Positions 16,765 to 28,008 of a DNA stretch of 64,000 nt are shown here, piece after piece. The position numbers were made by a program, and so were the translations under genes. Source of the DNA: Microbacterium halimionae (lineage in GTDB: Bacteria > Actinomycetota > Actinomycetes > Actinomycetales > Microbacteriaceae); the NCBI RefSeq assembly GCF_011761265.1, contig NZ_JAAOZB010000001.1, positions 1,426,001 through 1,490,000 on the forward strand, given 5' to 3'. The notes beneath the pieces were generated by a model that had not been told where the DNA came from, made no database searches, and worked only from the letters and a program-made list of their open reading frames with translations. The number at the start of each line of letters is the position of its first letter. The stretch's first letter is position 1.

Positions 16765-19626
16765 ATGCCCGCTCGAGTACATGCCTTTCTCGTCGTGCGC
16801 CCTGAAGGGCGGACGGCCGCTGCCCTTCACCTGAAGCGCACGTTGGCCGCGCTCGACGCGCAGACCCGTCAGCCCGACACGCTCACGATCGTGATGTGCG
16901 GCGGAGATAAAGCCGTTGCCGATGTCGCTGGGTCCTCGCGGGCTGAAGGCGTCATTACCGCTGCTGCTTCCACGAGTTACGCACAGGCCCTCAGCCTCGC
17001 GACATCGCGGATGACGGGCGATGCGGTGTGGCTTCTCGCGCAAGACACCGCACCCGAACCCGAGGCGCTGGCAAGGCTCGCCGGGGCTCTTGAGCTGTCT
17101 CCGTCGATCTCAGTCGCGGCCCCAAAACTTGTTGACGGCGAAAATCGCGCGCAGATCGTCTCTCTCGGCGTGAGTATGACGCGCTTTGGGCGCACTGTTG
17201 AAATTGTCGAGGATGAGCTCGACCAGGGTCAACACGACGTCAAGGCAGATGCGCTGGCGGCGGACGTTCGCGGCCTGTTGGTGCGAGCTGACGCGTGGCG
17301 CCATCTCGGGGGGCTCGACACGGCTCTTGCGGGAGCCGATGAAGGGCTCGACCTGGGCGTGCGCGCGCGGCTTGCCGGAGGACGCGTGGAGCTGGTTCCG
17401 CGAGCAATCGTGGCGGTTAGTGGCGACGGTGTCGCTGCTCTTCCCCTGCCGCAGGGCGGAAAACGCATCCGTCGCAGGGTGTTTGCAACCCGCACAGCGC
17501 AGTTGCATCGGCGGATGGTTTATGCGCCAGCGCCGAGCGTGACTCTGCACTGGCTCTCGATTTTGCCGTTGGCTTTGTGGCGCACAATCCTGCAGCTTCT
17601 CGCGAAGGAGCCGGCAAGTGTTCTCCCGGAGTGGGCGGCAGCAGTCGTGGTCCTGGTGCGATGGGGATCGATTGCGCGTTCCCGGAGCGGAATTCGGCGC
17701 AGTCGGAGATCGTCTTGGGCGCTCATTGCCCCGCTGCGTGTCGGGCGAGACACACTGCGTGAACGGCTCGACATCGACCCCGACGAGACCGGTGAAGCTC
17801 CACGGCGCCCCGAGCTAGCCCTTTTCAGTGGCGGTGGCGCGTGGGTCGTTCTTGCAGCTCTTCTGCTCTCAGCAGCGGTATTTCCCGCTCTCCTAGCGTG
17901 GCGAGTGCTCGGTGGCGGCGCTATCGCGCCGATGCGTGACACCCTCATCGGCCTCTGGTCGGATGCTGGCTACGGCATCCGTTCGACTGGTTTGGACGTT
18001 GTCGGCCCGGCCGACCCGTTCGCGGCCGTCATCGCGGTGCTCGGGTCGTTGTGGCCGGGCGACCCGTCGCGCGCAGTCGTGCTGTTGTGGCTACTTGCGC
18101 TGCCGCTCGCGGTTCTCGGCGGCTGGTTTGCGGCAACCCGCATCACCGAGCGTTCGCTTCTGCGCATAACGGCGGGCGTCGCGTGGGCTCTGGCGCCGAC
18201 ATTCTGGACCGCTCTCATCGATGGGCGTCCGACGGGCGTGATTGTTCACCTCCTCCTGCCGTGGCTGTTTTATGCGGGTTCGGTCGTGCACCGATCCTGG
18301 ACAGCGGCCGGAGCTGTGTCGCTACTCATGGCGGGGGTCATGGCGTCGGCACCGTCTCTCGCCCCGGCGCTCATCGTCGTCTGGCTCGGCGCGATTATCC
18401 TGACGATCATCATGCGTGCCGGTCGCGGCGCGGGGCGGATCGTGTGGACGATGGCACCTGCCGCGGTGCTCTCAGCGCCTCTCGTGTGGACGCAGTTACA
18501 TCTCCAGAACCCCTGGGGATTGCTTGCAGATCCCGGCGTTGTGTGGGCAGGCCCCACCGCATCCGCTGATACCGCGGGCCGTGCGCTGCTCGCCGCTGGC
18601 TTTCCTTCCGGCGATCTCGGCGGTTGGGTCGCGATCCTGCAAAGCATCGCACCCGGTGTTCCGGTGTGGTCGGTTGTCTTCCTGGTTGTGCCGATAGTGG
18701 TTCTCGCGCTGTTGGCTCCAATGACTCCTCGTTGGCTCCCAGGCTTCGTTCTCGTCGTCGTCGCGGCGCTCGGCATCGGAACTGCGATTCTCCAGGTGGG
18801 CATCGCCGTATCGTTTGATAACGCGGAAGCGGTGTCAATCTGGCCTGGGACCGGACTCAGCTTTGCTTGGATGGGCATCGTCGGAGCGACCGTCGTAACA
18901 CTTGAGGCGGGGCTTGTGCCGCGCCAGAACGTCGCGCGAGCGGTGGCCGCGACTGTCGTCATGACAACTCTTGGTCTGCTCGCGATTCCCTCCCTCACCG
19001 CTGTTAGTCGTGACGAGTCAGTGCTGGCGAATGGTCCGACTTCGACGTTGCCCGCGTACGTCGCGGCGCAAGGCCGAGATGACGCTTCGGTGGGCACTAT
19101 CGTGCTCACCCCGCTGGATGACGGCGCGATAGTGGCTGAAATTATTTGGGGCGGCAGCGAGACGATCGGTGGGCAATCCACCTTTCTAAATACTCGTATC
19201 ACGGCGACAGACGCCGACAACGAGACTGCAGCGCTCACAGCGGCTCTTGTGAGCGCGACATCGGCGGATGCGGTGACTCAGCTCGCAGACGAGGGCATCG
19301 GGTTCGTCCTCCTTGCACCTTCACCCGGTACCGAATCGGATGAGGCGCGCACAGTCCGTCTTTCCGCGCAGACAGCGCTCGATCAGCGCGAAAATCTCGA
19401 TGCCGTGGGAGACACCGCAAAGGGGCTTCTTTGGCGAGTGACTGATGACGTTGCCCCGAGGGCCGAGGCATCCGTATTCGTTCGAGAAACGGGACGACTT
19501 ATTGCAATCGTGCAGCTCATCGTGTTTGGTGCGGCCGTGTTGCTGGCTGTTCCTACCTCAGCGTCACGTCGCGCCGCGCGTCGCACGCCGAGAATCGTGG
19601 GCCCGCACGCGCAGGAGGTGCGATGA
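16765..19626 (+). CDS. Large membrane-anchored GT2-like glycosyltransferase
   Basis: 953 residues. Residues ~1-230 form a GT-A-like domain (VHAFLVVRPEGRTAAALHLKRTLAALDAQT, then AQDTAPEPEALARL in place of the usual DDD, and GLDTALAGADEGLDLGVRARLAGG). About fourteen hydrophobic segments follow from residue ~275 to 770, then an extracytoplasmic region and a last membrane segment at ~920. The same giant protein occurs next to whiB2 in many actinobacteria; its substrate is not known to me. The metal-binding acidic cluster is weak, so catalysis is uncertain. TAGGCT lies nine bases before the ATG. The gene ends in an ATGA overlap with the DUF5719 gene, so the two are probably partners. Confidence 0.75.
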   Translation: MPARVHAFLVVRPEGRTAAALHLKRTLAALDAQTRQPDTLTIVMCGGDKAVADVAGSSRAEGVITAAASTSYAQALSLATSRMTGDAVWLLAQDTAPEPEALARLAGALELSPSISVAAPKLVDGENRAQIVSLGVSMTRFGRTVEIVEDELDQGQHDVKADALAADVRGLLVRADAWRHLGGLDTALAGADEGLDLGVRARLAGGRVELVPRAIVAVSGDGVAALPLPQGGKRIRRRVFATRTAQLHRRMVYAPAPSVTLHWLSILPLALWRTILQLLAKEPASVLPEWAAAVVVLVRWGSIARSRSGIRRSRRSSWALIAPLRVGRDTLRERLDIDPDETGEAPRRPELALFSGGGAWVVLAALLLSAAVFPALLAWRVLGGGAIAPMRDTLIGLWSDAGYGIRSTGLDVVGPADPFAAVIAVLGSLWPGDPSRAVVLLWLLALPLAVLGGWFAATRITERSLLRITAGVAWALAPTFWTALIDGRPTGVIVHLLLPWLFYAGSVVHRSWTAAGAVSLLMAGVMASAPSLAPALIVVWLGAIILTIIMRAGRGAGRIVWTMAPAAVLSAPLVWTQLHLQNPWGLLADPGVVWAGPTASADTAGRALLAAGFPSGDLGGWVAILQSIAPGVPVWSVVFLVVPIVVLALLAPMTPRWLPGFVLVVVAALGIGTAILQVGIAVSFDNAEAVSIWPGTGLSFAWMGIVGATVVTLEAGLVPRQNVARAVAATVVMTTLGLLAIPSLTAVSRDESVLANGPTSTLPAYVAAQGRDDASVGTIVLTPLDDGAIVAEIIWGGSETIGGQSTFLNTRITATDADNETAALTAALVSATSADAVTQLADEGIGFVLLAPSPGTESDEARTVRLSAQTALDQRENLDAVGDTAKGLLWRVTDDVAPRAEASVFVRETGRLIAIVQLIVFGAAVLLAVPTSASRRAARRTPRIVGPHAQEVR

Positions 19627-21023
19627 GTAACCGACGAATTCGCCGTTGGGCGCTGACAAGTGCGCGCGTTTTGGTGGGAGCAGCGATTGCCGCAGCCACC
19701 GTTCTCGGGATTGTTGTCGCAGCAGCGGCGCCTTGGCCGAGCTATACGGCCGCACCGGTCGAGGTGGAGGCGGCCCCGGCCCTCTCGAACTCCGTCCTCG
19801 CGTGCACCGGACCGCTCCTTGCCTCAGCGCGCGATTCATCACAGGCCAGCCTTCTGAGCGTTGCCGGTGAGCAGCAATTGACGACAGGTTCTGATGCCGC
19901 TGGAGCGTCTGTGGAAGTCGATGGCCTCGATGCAGTATCTGTCGCCGGGGGCGCGACCGTCGCGCGATTGACGGCCCCACCGCAGGATGGCGTGGCATCC
20001 GACATTTCTGGTGCCGGTTCCGCCCAAGTTGAAGCCGATGACCTTCGTGGGTTCGCGGCTTCTGCTTGCCAGCCCGCTTTGATGGATTCCTGGCTCGTTG
20101 CGGGAGCTGCAACGACCGGTGCTGCTGACTTGATCGTGTTGTCGAACCCGGGTGTTGTGCCCGCGACAGTTCAGCTGACGATTTACGGTGCGACCGGCGC
20201 CATCACGCCCGATGGTGGAACAGACGTGGTGATACCCGCCGGTAGCCAGCGGGTATTGCCGCTCGCGGGCCTCGCGCTGAACGAAGCGACACCAGTTATC
20301 CGTGTCACGGCTTCCGGCGCTCCGGTCGTGGCTTCTTTGCAGTCGAGCGTGACGAGAACCCTCGTACCGGGTGGCGTTGACCAGGTGGGAGCGATACCTC
20401 TGGCGACCGCGACCCAGGTCATCCCTGGCGTCACAATTGCGAAGGCCGCTCGCAGCGGAACTGTCACAACCGTGTTGCGAGTGCTTTCCGCAGGCGTCGA
20501 CGCGACAGCATCCGTCACTGTCGAAGACGAAGACGGAGTCGTGCTCACTCAGGAAGTTCCCCTGGCGGCCGATATGCCAGTCGAGGTAGACCTGTCGGAA
20601 GTCGACCCGGGCGACTATACGGTTTTTGTCAGCGCTGATGCCGCCGTCGTCGGCGCTGTCTGGCACACCACGGGACTGGGTGAGGGATCAGACATCGCGT
20701 GGTTCAGTTCGGCACCTGAGGTGAGTCTGCCGAGCACGTTTTCAGTTGCTTCGGGCCCATCACCCACACTGACGCTGGCGAACACGAGCGAAGCAGACAC
20801 CACGGTCACCCTTGAAGCGATCGGGTCACGCGGAAAAGACCTCGAGATTGATGTACCCGCGGGGGGAACCGTGACGACTCCCGTTGTCTCGCGCGCTGTG
20901 TATGCGATGAATCCCGAAGCTGCTGTGCACGCGTCGATCACGTATTCCGCAGACGGCCAGCTTTCTGGGTACCCGGTCTGGCCAGCGGATGCCGCGGCGT
21001 CAACCGTGACGGTCTTTCCCTAG
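19623..21023 (+). CDS. DUF5719 family exported protein
   Basis: 466 residues with one membrane-spanning N-terminal segment (~15-38: RVLVGAAIAAATVLGIVVAAAAPW) acting as signal anchor, and an extracytoplasmic remainder rich in Thr, Val, Ser and Ala. It contains repeated beta-sandwich-like strands, for example ATVQLTIYGATGAITPDG and GVVLTQEVPLAADMPVEVDLSEVDPGDYTVFV. Cysteines occur in the ALSNSVLACTGPLL and AASACQPALMDSW contexts and could form a disulfide. The function of the family is unknown. The overlap with the giant glycosyltransferase suggests a shared envelope role. No terminator is obvious in the 38-base gap to the convergent gene. Confidence 0.75.
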   Translation: MSNRRIRRWALTSARVLVGAAIAAATVLGIVVAAAAPWPSYTAAPVEVEAAPALSNSVLACTGPLLASARDSSQASLLSVAGEQQLTTGSDAAGASVEVDGLDAVSVAGGATVARLTAPPQDGVASDISGAGSAQVEADDLRGFAASACQPALMDSWLVAGAATTGAADLIVLSNPGVVPATVQLTIYGATGAITPDGGTDVVIPAGSQRVLPLAGLALNEATPVIRVTASGAPVVASLQSSVTRTLVPGGVDQVGAIPLATATQVIPGVTIAKAARSGTVTTVLRVLSAGVDATASVTVEDEDGVVLTQEVPLAADMPVEVDLSEVDPGDYTVFVSADAAVVGAVWHTTGLGEGSDIAWFSSAPEVSLPSTFSVASGPSPTLTLANTSEADTTVTLEAIGSRGKDLEIDVPAGGTVTTPVVSRAVYAMNPEAAVHASITYSADGQLSGYPVWPADAAASTVTVFP

Positions 21024-21061
21024 CGGTTAAACCCGAATCGCCCCGCCCAAGAATTCGGACG

Positions 21062-21499
21062 TTAGAAGAAGCGGAAGCGGTCGGGTCCGAGATCCCAAGG
21101 GTCTCGCCCCAAAAAGTCGGCAGCCGCACGAAAGACGCAGCTTTCAATCATCATGCGCCGGTGCAGGTCATCGTTTCGGTGCAGGTGGCTGAGACGCTCA
21201 ATCGGCAATCGGAACATCACGATGCGTTTGTCGTCAGGGAATGCTTGCCACCGAGGGATGCCGTTCTCATCGGTCTTCAGCGGCATATCGGCGATTTCGA
21301 ATCGCACGTCGCGTAGCTCAGGCCATGATGATCGTAAGAACTCGGCGGCGGCGCCGACTGCCAGATCGAATCTCTCGATGCGGGTATCGATCGGGGGAAG
21401 CGGCGGCCGCACTACTGGGCTTCGACCCTCGCGCCCATGGCGTCCATGCCGGGTGGGTCGGCCCCGTTCGGGAGTCTGCTTTGCCCGACGCCGCATCAT
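21062..21499 (-). CDS. Metallopeptidase-family protein with degenerate active site
   Basis: 145 residues. The N-terminus is basic and unstructured (MMRRRAKQTPERGRPTRHGRHG). The domain at ~40-145 matches the actinobacterial zincin-like family (PF06262/Rv3259 type): FDLAVGAAAEFLRSSWPELRDVRFEIADMP and RIVMFRLPIE. Where family members have an HEIAHHFG-like metal site this protein reads IESCVFRAAADFLG, so both zinc histidines are missing and peptidase activity is unlikely. TAGAAT (21511-21506, minus strand) is six bases before the first ATG, giving a leaderless mRNA. Its position between DUF5719 and DUF3499 is the usual one. Confidence 0.7.
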   Translation of the reverse strand: MMRRRAKQTPERGRPTRHGRHGREGRSPVVRPPLPPIDTRIERFDLAVGAAAEFLRSSWPELRDVRFEIADMPLKTDENGIPRWQAFPDDKRIVMFRLPIERLSHLHRNDDLHRRMMIESCVFRAAADFLGRDPWDLGPDRFRFF

Positions 21500-21563
21500 G
21501 GACCCATTCTAGATGCGGCGCGGCATCCTGGCGGCGTCGCTTCTCGCGACTATCGTCGGTTCA

Positions 21564-21770
21564 ATGCGCGAGAGACAGTGCTCGAAAGTGGGTTGCACGA
21601 GAGAAGCCGTGACGACCTTGACCTACGATTACGGCGATCAGATGGCCGCCGTTGGTCCGCTGGGACGCGTGAATGACCCGCACGCGCATGATCTTTGCGC
21701 CATCCACACTGATCGTCTTTCGGTACCGAAGGGCTGGACTGTCATACGTCACGAGACGCTTCGCACCTGA
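21564..21770 (+). CDS. DUF3499 family protein
   Basis: 68 residues from ATG 21564. This start gives the usual N-terminus RQCSKVGC, and TATCGT at 21551-21556 is seven bases upstream; a longer reading from ATG 21513 adds 17 residues without support. The protein has C-X4-C near the start and LCAIH later, a probable small zinc ribbon, plus the family strings AVTTLTYDYGD, AVGPL and YDLC-like HDLCAIHTDRL. Mycobacterial Rv3258c is a relative. The function is unknown; conserved synteny with whiB2 suggests a link to envelope or division control. It is convergent with the RDD gene. Confidence 0.8.
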   Translation: MRERQCSKVGCTREAVTTLTYDYGDQMAAVGPLGRVNDPHAHDLCAIHTDRLSVPKGWTVIRHETLRT

Positions 21771-21815
21771 AATTGATCCGCGTATAGCGCCTTTGGTCGG
21801 CGTGGAGCGCCGTTC

Positions 21816-22679
21816 TTACCGGCTGGGAAAGCCCGAAGGCGGCGCGGTGGCCCCAGATGCAAGCATCTCCACCCGTGAGCGCTGTGATTCGATTGCGCCA
21901 CGCTCTCGCAGTCTTCGCACCGCGACGATTCCGTAGACGGCGCTCACCGCATCGCCCTCTGGCATCGGCGACACGTGCGTTGACAGCTCTTCGGCGAGAG
22001 CGGATGCCACGCGCACCCGAGAAGCCGGATCCAGAGTGCCAGAACCCGCGATGAACTGTGCACACCGGCGCGCTAGACGATCGGGTAGACGGGTTACATC
22101 GGCGGTCTGTGCCCATGGGATCAACTGTGGGGGGACGGAGAGCTCCGCCGAGGGCGGCATGGCGGCGCGGGTTCGTTCGCCATAGGTTCCGGCCACGAGG
22201 TCACCCAGTCGTTGTGCGCGGGGAGTGAATGCGCCGACGAGTGCTGCTATCGCCCCCAACGTAATCCAGATTTCAAGCACTCCGAGCAGTGCACGGATGA
22301 AGGCGTGGCGAAAACCCACGCTGCCACCATCGACTCTCACCACTCGACCACCGACAGCCAACTTGCCAAGGCTCCGGCCTCGCGTCACAGTTTCCACGAC
22401 CGTGGGGAGAACGACGAGCGCTACGACGACCGACGCAATCATCAAAATGGGCGCTGCGCTTTCGGGCAGAGCTCCCGTCGAGGTCAACCAAAACGAAACC
22501 AGCACCATGACAACGACGAGCGCGATCCCGAGAATGGCGTCGATGAGAGCGCCGAGTCCACGGAGAAAGAAACCGACGGGTTGAACGTCGAGCGCGACGG
22601 CTTCGCCGGTGAGGATTTCATCGGGTGAGATGTCGATGGCAATGATTTCGACGTGAGCGGATGCGGGGTCGACCGGCAT
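21816..22679 (-). CDS. RDD family membrane protein
   Basis: 287 residues. An N-terminal stretch of ~35 residues is followed by GFFLRGLGALIDAILGIALVVVMV, the RDD signature region (here R-G-L-G-A-L-I-D), then three more hydrophobic segments and a long cytoplasmic C-terminus from ~170 (MPPSAELSVPPQLIPWAQTADV...). The role is unknown; RDD proteins are often found with SpoIIM, MoxR and DUF58 partners, as here. The start codon overlaps the region of the divergent SpoIIM gene: the two ATGs are 16 bases apart and share a symmetrical -10-like sequence. Confidence 0.85.
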   Translation of the reverse strand: MPVDPASAHVEIIAIDISPDEILTGEAVALDVQPVGFFLRGLGALIDAILGIALVVVMVLVSFWLTSTGALPESAAPILMIASVVVALVVLPTVVETVTRGRSLGKLAVGGRVVRVDGGSVGFRHAFIRALLGVLEIWITLGAIAALVGAFTPRAQRLGDLVAGTYGERTRAAMPPSAELSVPPQLIPWAQTADVTRLPDRLARRCAQFIAGSGTLDPASRVRVASALAEELSTHVSPMPEGDAVSAVYGIVAVRRLRERGAIESQRSRVEMLASGATAPPSGFPSR

Positions 22680-22682
22680 GGG

Positions 22683-22695
22683 TACAGTAAATCAA
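22683..22695. promoter_or_regulatory. Shared -10-like sequence of the RDD and SpoIIM genes
   Basis: TACAGTA at 22683-22689 reads TACAGT on the plus strand, seven bases before the SpoIIM ATG, and TACTGT on the minus strand, four bases before the RDD ATG. One short symmetrical element may therefore serve both directions; the minus spacing is shorter than usual. Confidence 0.35.
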
Positions 22696-23691
22696 ATGGA
22701 TCTCCATGCTCTTGCCGCGGCTCGTCGAGACGAGTGGCAACGTTTGGACGAACTCAGCCGCGTTCGGCGTCTGTCTGGTGCTGAAACCGACGAGCTGGTC
22801 ACGCGATATCGCGCTGCGTCGGCGGACCTTGCCGATTTGAAGACGTCGGCTGGGCGCTCCCCGCAGGGCGACTACCTTTCGTCTGTCCTTGCGAGAGCCA
22901 GACTTCACCTCACCGGTGCGCGCGAAAACGTGTTGGCTCAGATCCCACGTTTCTTCGCTCTTCAGTTGCCCGCCGCGTTGTATCGCGTGAGGTGGACGAC
23001 GCTTGTAATCGCGGTCGGGTTTACCGTGATTGCCGCTCTCGTGACGCTGTGGATCTCCGCCGATCCGCGCGCCGTGGCTGCCCTTGGCGACCGCGCGGAC
23101 CTGCAGCAATACGCCGAGGGCGACTTCACGGACTACTACAGCGAGAACCCCGCAGCAGTCTTTGCCGGGACTGTGTGGACAAACAACGCGTGGATCGCGG
23201 CACAGTGCGTACTTTTCGGAGTCACGGGTCTGTGGCCCGTCATGGTGGTCATCCAGAACGCAGTGGGCCTCGGGCAGTCAGCTGCCGTCATGGTCGAGTT
23301 CGACAGACTCGATGTCTTCTTCAGCTTCATCCTTCCGCACGGCCTCCTCGAACTCACCTCCGTGTTCGTGGCCGCCGCCGCCGGTCTTCATATTTTTTGG
23401 GCCTGGGTCGCTCCTGGGCGGCGCAGCCGCGCGGATGCGCTCGCCGCTGAGGGGCGCTCTCTCGCGACTGTCGCGATCGGCCTTGTGTTCGCTCTTGCGC
23501 TTTCCGGGGTCGTCGAGGGGTTTGTCACAGGGCAGCCATGGCCGGTATGGCTCAAAATCAGCCTGGGCGCCGCAGCGCTCGGGGTGTTCCTTTTTTACAT
23601 GCTCTTCGTGGGTGCGCGAGCTGTGCGCACCGGTGAGAGCGGTGACCTCACCGAATACGAAGCGGGGACGCCTCGACTCGTCGCGGGCTAA
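22696..23691 (+). CDS. Stage II sporulation protein M (SpoIIM) family membrane protein
   Basis: 331 residues from ATG 22696, preferred to ATG 22678 because MDLHALAAARRDEWQRLDELS is the family's usual N-terminus and a -10 hexamer lies seven bases upstream. A cytoplasmic helical domain (1-90) precedes membrane segments at ~100-120 and four more from ~155 to 310, with the conserved FTDYYSENPAAVFAGTVWTNNAWIA and LPHGLLELTSVF blocks. In non-sporulating actinobacteria these proteins accompany RDD, MoxR and DUF58 proteins, with no known biochemical function. Here the usual neighbours are separated from it by furA-katG. Confidence 0.85.
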   Translation: MDLHALAAARRDEWQRLDELSRVRRLSGAETDELVTRYRAASADLADLKTSAGRSPQGDYLSSVLARARLHLTGARENVLAQIPRFFALQLPAALYRVRWTTLVIAVGFTVIAALVTLWISADPRAVAALGDRADLQQYAEGDFTDYYSENPAAVFAGTVWTNNAWIAAQCVLFGVTGLWPVMVVIQNAVGLGQSAAVMVEFDRLDVFFSFILPHGLLELTSVFVAAAAGLHIFWAWVAPGRRSRADALAAEGRSLATVAIGLVFALALSGVVEGFVTGQPWPVWLKISLGAAALGVFLFYMLFVGARAVRTGESGDLTEYEAGTPRLVAG

Positions 23692-23719
23692 GGGCGCCGG
23701 CAGCATCCGCTCAGCGTGA

Positions 23720-23753
23720 CGTTCTTTTGAGTTAATCAAAAGAACGATAGACT
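23720..23753 (+). promoter_or_regulatory. furA-katG promoter and probable FurA operator
   Basis: A perfect inverted repeat, CGTTCTTTTGA (23720-23730) and its complement (23736-23746) around a five-base centre, covers the -35 and spacer region. TAGACT at 23748-23753 is seven bases before the furA ATG, predicting a leaderless mRNA. The AT-rich palindrome is the best candidate for autorepression by FurA. Confidence 0.65.
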
Positions 23754-23760
23754 TATTTGG

Positions 23761-26518
<2,758 letters not shown>

Positions 26519-26544
26519 CCAGCGCAGTCTCACCGAATCCGCAT

Positions 26545-26590
26545 AACCGGCGGCCCGCTCCTCATCGAGTGGGCCGCCGGTTTCGGCTTT
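26545..26590 (+). terminator. Intrinsic terminator after katG
   Basis: A 16-base-pair stem (26545-26560 with 26567-26582, one G-U pair) closes a six-base loop, followed by a short T-rich stretch ending at 26590. It is 26 bases after the katG stop. Confidence 0.75.
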
Positions 26591-26598
26591 TCACCCAT

Positions 26599-26670
26599 GC
26601 CGAGGGGTCGCAACACGCCGCATCATCCTCCGCCAGCCGGAGGCATAACGGCGTGTTGCGACCCCTCGGC
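26599..26670. repeat. Long inverted repeat with perfect 22-bp arms
   Basis: Left arm 26599-26620 begins GCCGAGGGGTCGCAACAC; the right arm 26649-26670 is its exact reverse complement. The 28-base centre holds a second hairpin, CCTCCG with CGGAGG (26627-26632 and 26638-26643). It fills the gap between the katG terminator and the convergent DUF58 gene. There is no T-run, so it is more likely a palindromic intergenic repeat unit than a terminator. Confidence 0.7.
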
Positions 26671-26693
26671 GCGAGAAGCTCGAGAGTGTCGGA

Positions 26694-28001
26694 CTAGAGG
26701 AGGCCAGCGGCTTTCATCGCGATGTAGCGATCAGCCACTCGAGGTGGCAAGCTTTCGGAGCTCGCGACCACTGTCTCGGCGCCGGCCCGCGAAACGGCAG
26801 CGCCGACGGCGGCAGCGTCGCGAAGCGAGCGCTCGGCGGCGGCCGCACGATAGACAGCAGCGGCATCTCCGCGTGCGCGCGTTGCGTCAGCGACCGAATC
26901 ATCGGTTGCTGATGCAACGATCACTCGGGTGCGATAAGACAGCGCGGGGAGCGATCCTAAAAACCCACGGGATGCCTCAATCTCGTCCTGTGCTGTCAGT
27001 AACACCACGAGCGAAGGTCGATTCGTCAATCGCCGCGCCTGGGCGAACGCGGCGTCCCAGTCGGTATCGATCAGACGTGCCTCAACGGGGGCCATCGCTT
27101 CGACGAGAGTCGGGAGTAACGCAGACCCGTTCACGCCGCTGACTCGGGCTCGGGTGACCCGGTCGAACATCACGAGGTGCACGTGGTCGCCCGCGCGTAC
27201 GGCGAGGGCCGACAAGAGCAGGGCCGTCTCCATCGCGGCATCAAGGCGCACTCCATCGCCGACGCGCGCGGCAGCTGTGCGGCCGGAGTCGATCACGATC
27301 ACGATGTGCCGGTCTCGCTCGGGTCGCCACGTTCGGAGTATCGTGTTGCCTGCTCTCGCCGTCGCGCGCCAATCGATCGAGCGCACGTCGTCACCGCGCA
27401 CATACTCGCGGAGGCTGTCGAACTCGGTGCCCTGCCCGCGTACCTGCACGCTCGTGTTGCCATCGAGCTCGCGCAAGCGCGCAATTCGAGACGGGAGATG
27501 ACGCTGCGAATGAAAGGGCGGAAGCGCCACGACAGACACTTCCGAATCCAGTCGTCGCTGGCGGCCGGCGAAACCGAGGACGCCCGACGCGCGGACGACG
27601 ATGAAATCAGACGCGATGCGCCCACGTCGCCGGGGGAGTAGCGGCACGATAACGGTGCGAGTGCTGTCGGGGGCAATATCGACACGGATACGTTCGAGGG
27701 CTACGCCGGCCGTTGGTTGCCAGGCGTCCCGGATGAGACCACGCAGAGTACGCCTGCCCGTGTTGGTGAGGATGAGCTCGGTCTCGACCTGAACGTCACG
27801 GCGTACACGCGCGGGCGCACTTCGTTGGACTCGCACAGCACGAACGTCGGCAGCGCTCAGAACGTCGCACACGACGACGAGAAAGCACAGCAAGAGCCAA
27901 ATGCCCGTCGCGGCCCAGGCATTGATTCCCACGGCCGTCCCCACAACGACCACAGGAATGCCCGCGACGATGGCGACGACGATTCGTCCAGAAAGGTACA
28001 C
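26694..28001 (-). CDS. DUF58 domain-containing protein
   Basis: 435 residues: two N-terminal membrane segments (~7-50) followed by a beta-rich region and, at ~190-260, the DUF58 signature EFDSLREYVRGDDVRSIDWRATAR. A von Willebrand A-like fold follows (HIVIVIDSGRTAA, the place of the MIDAS Asp-x-Ser-x-Ser, here D-S-G-R-T). MoxR ATPases and DUF58 proteins form chaperone-like pairs thought to insert cofactors or assemble envelope complexes; the substrate here is unknown. Its start is seven bases after the moxR stop, in the same operon. Confidence 0.85.
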   Translation of the reverse strand: MYLSGRIVVAIVAGIPVVVVGTAVGINAWAATGIWLLLCFLVVVCDVLSAADVRAVRVQRSAPARVRRDVQVETELILTNTGRRTLRGLIRDAWQPTAGVALERIRVDIAPDSTRTVIVPLLPRRRGRIASDFIVVRASGVLGFAGRQRRLDSEVSVVALPPFHSQRHLPSRIARLRELDGNTSVQVRGQGTEFDSLREYVRGDDVRSIDWRATARAGNTILRTWRPERDRHIVIVIDSGRTAAARVGDGVRLDAAMETALLLSALAVRAGDHVHLVMFDRVTRARVSGVNGSALLPTLVEAMAPVEARLIDTDWDAAFAQARRLTNRPSLVVLLTAQDEIEASRGFLGSLPALSYRTRVIVASATDDSVADATRARGDAAAVYRAAAAERSLRDAAAVGAAVSRAGAETVVASSESLPPRVADRYIAMKAAGLL

Positions 28002-28008
28002 GGCGCCC

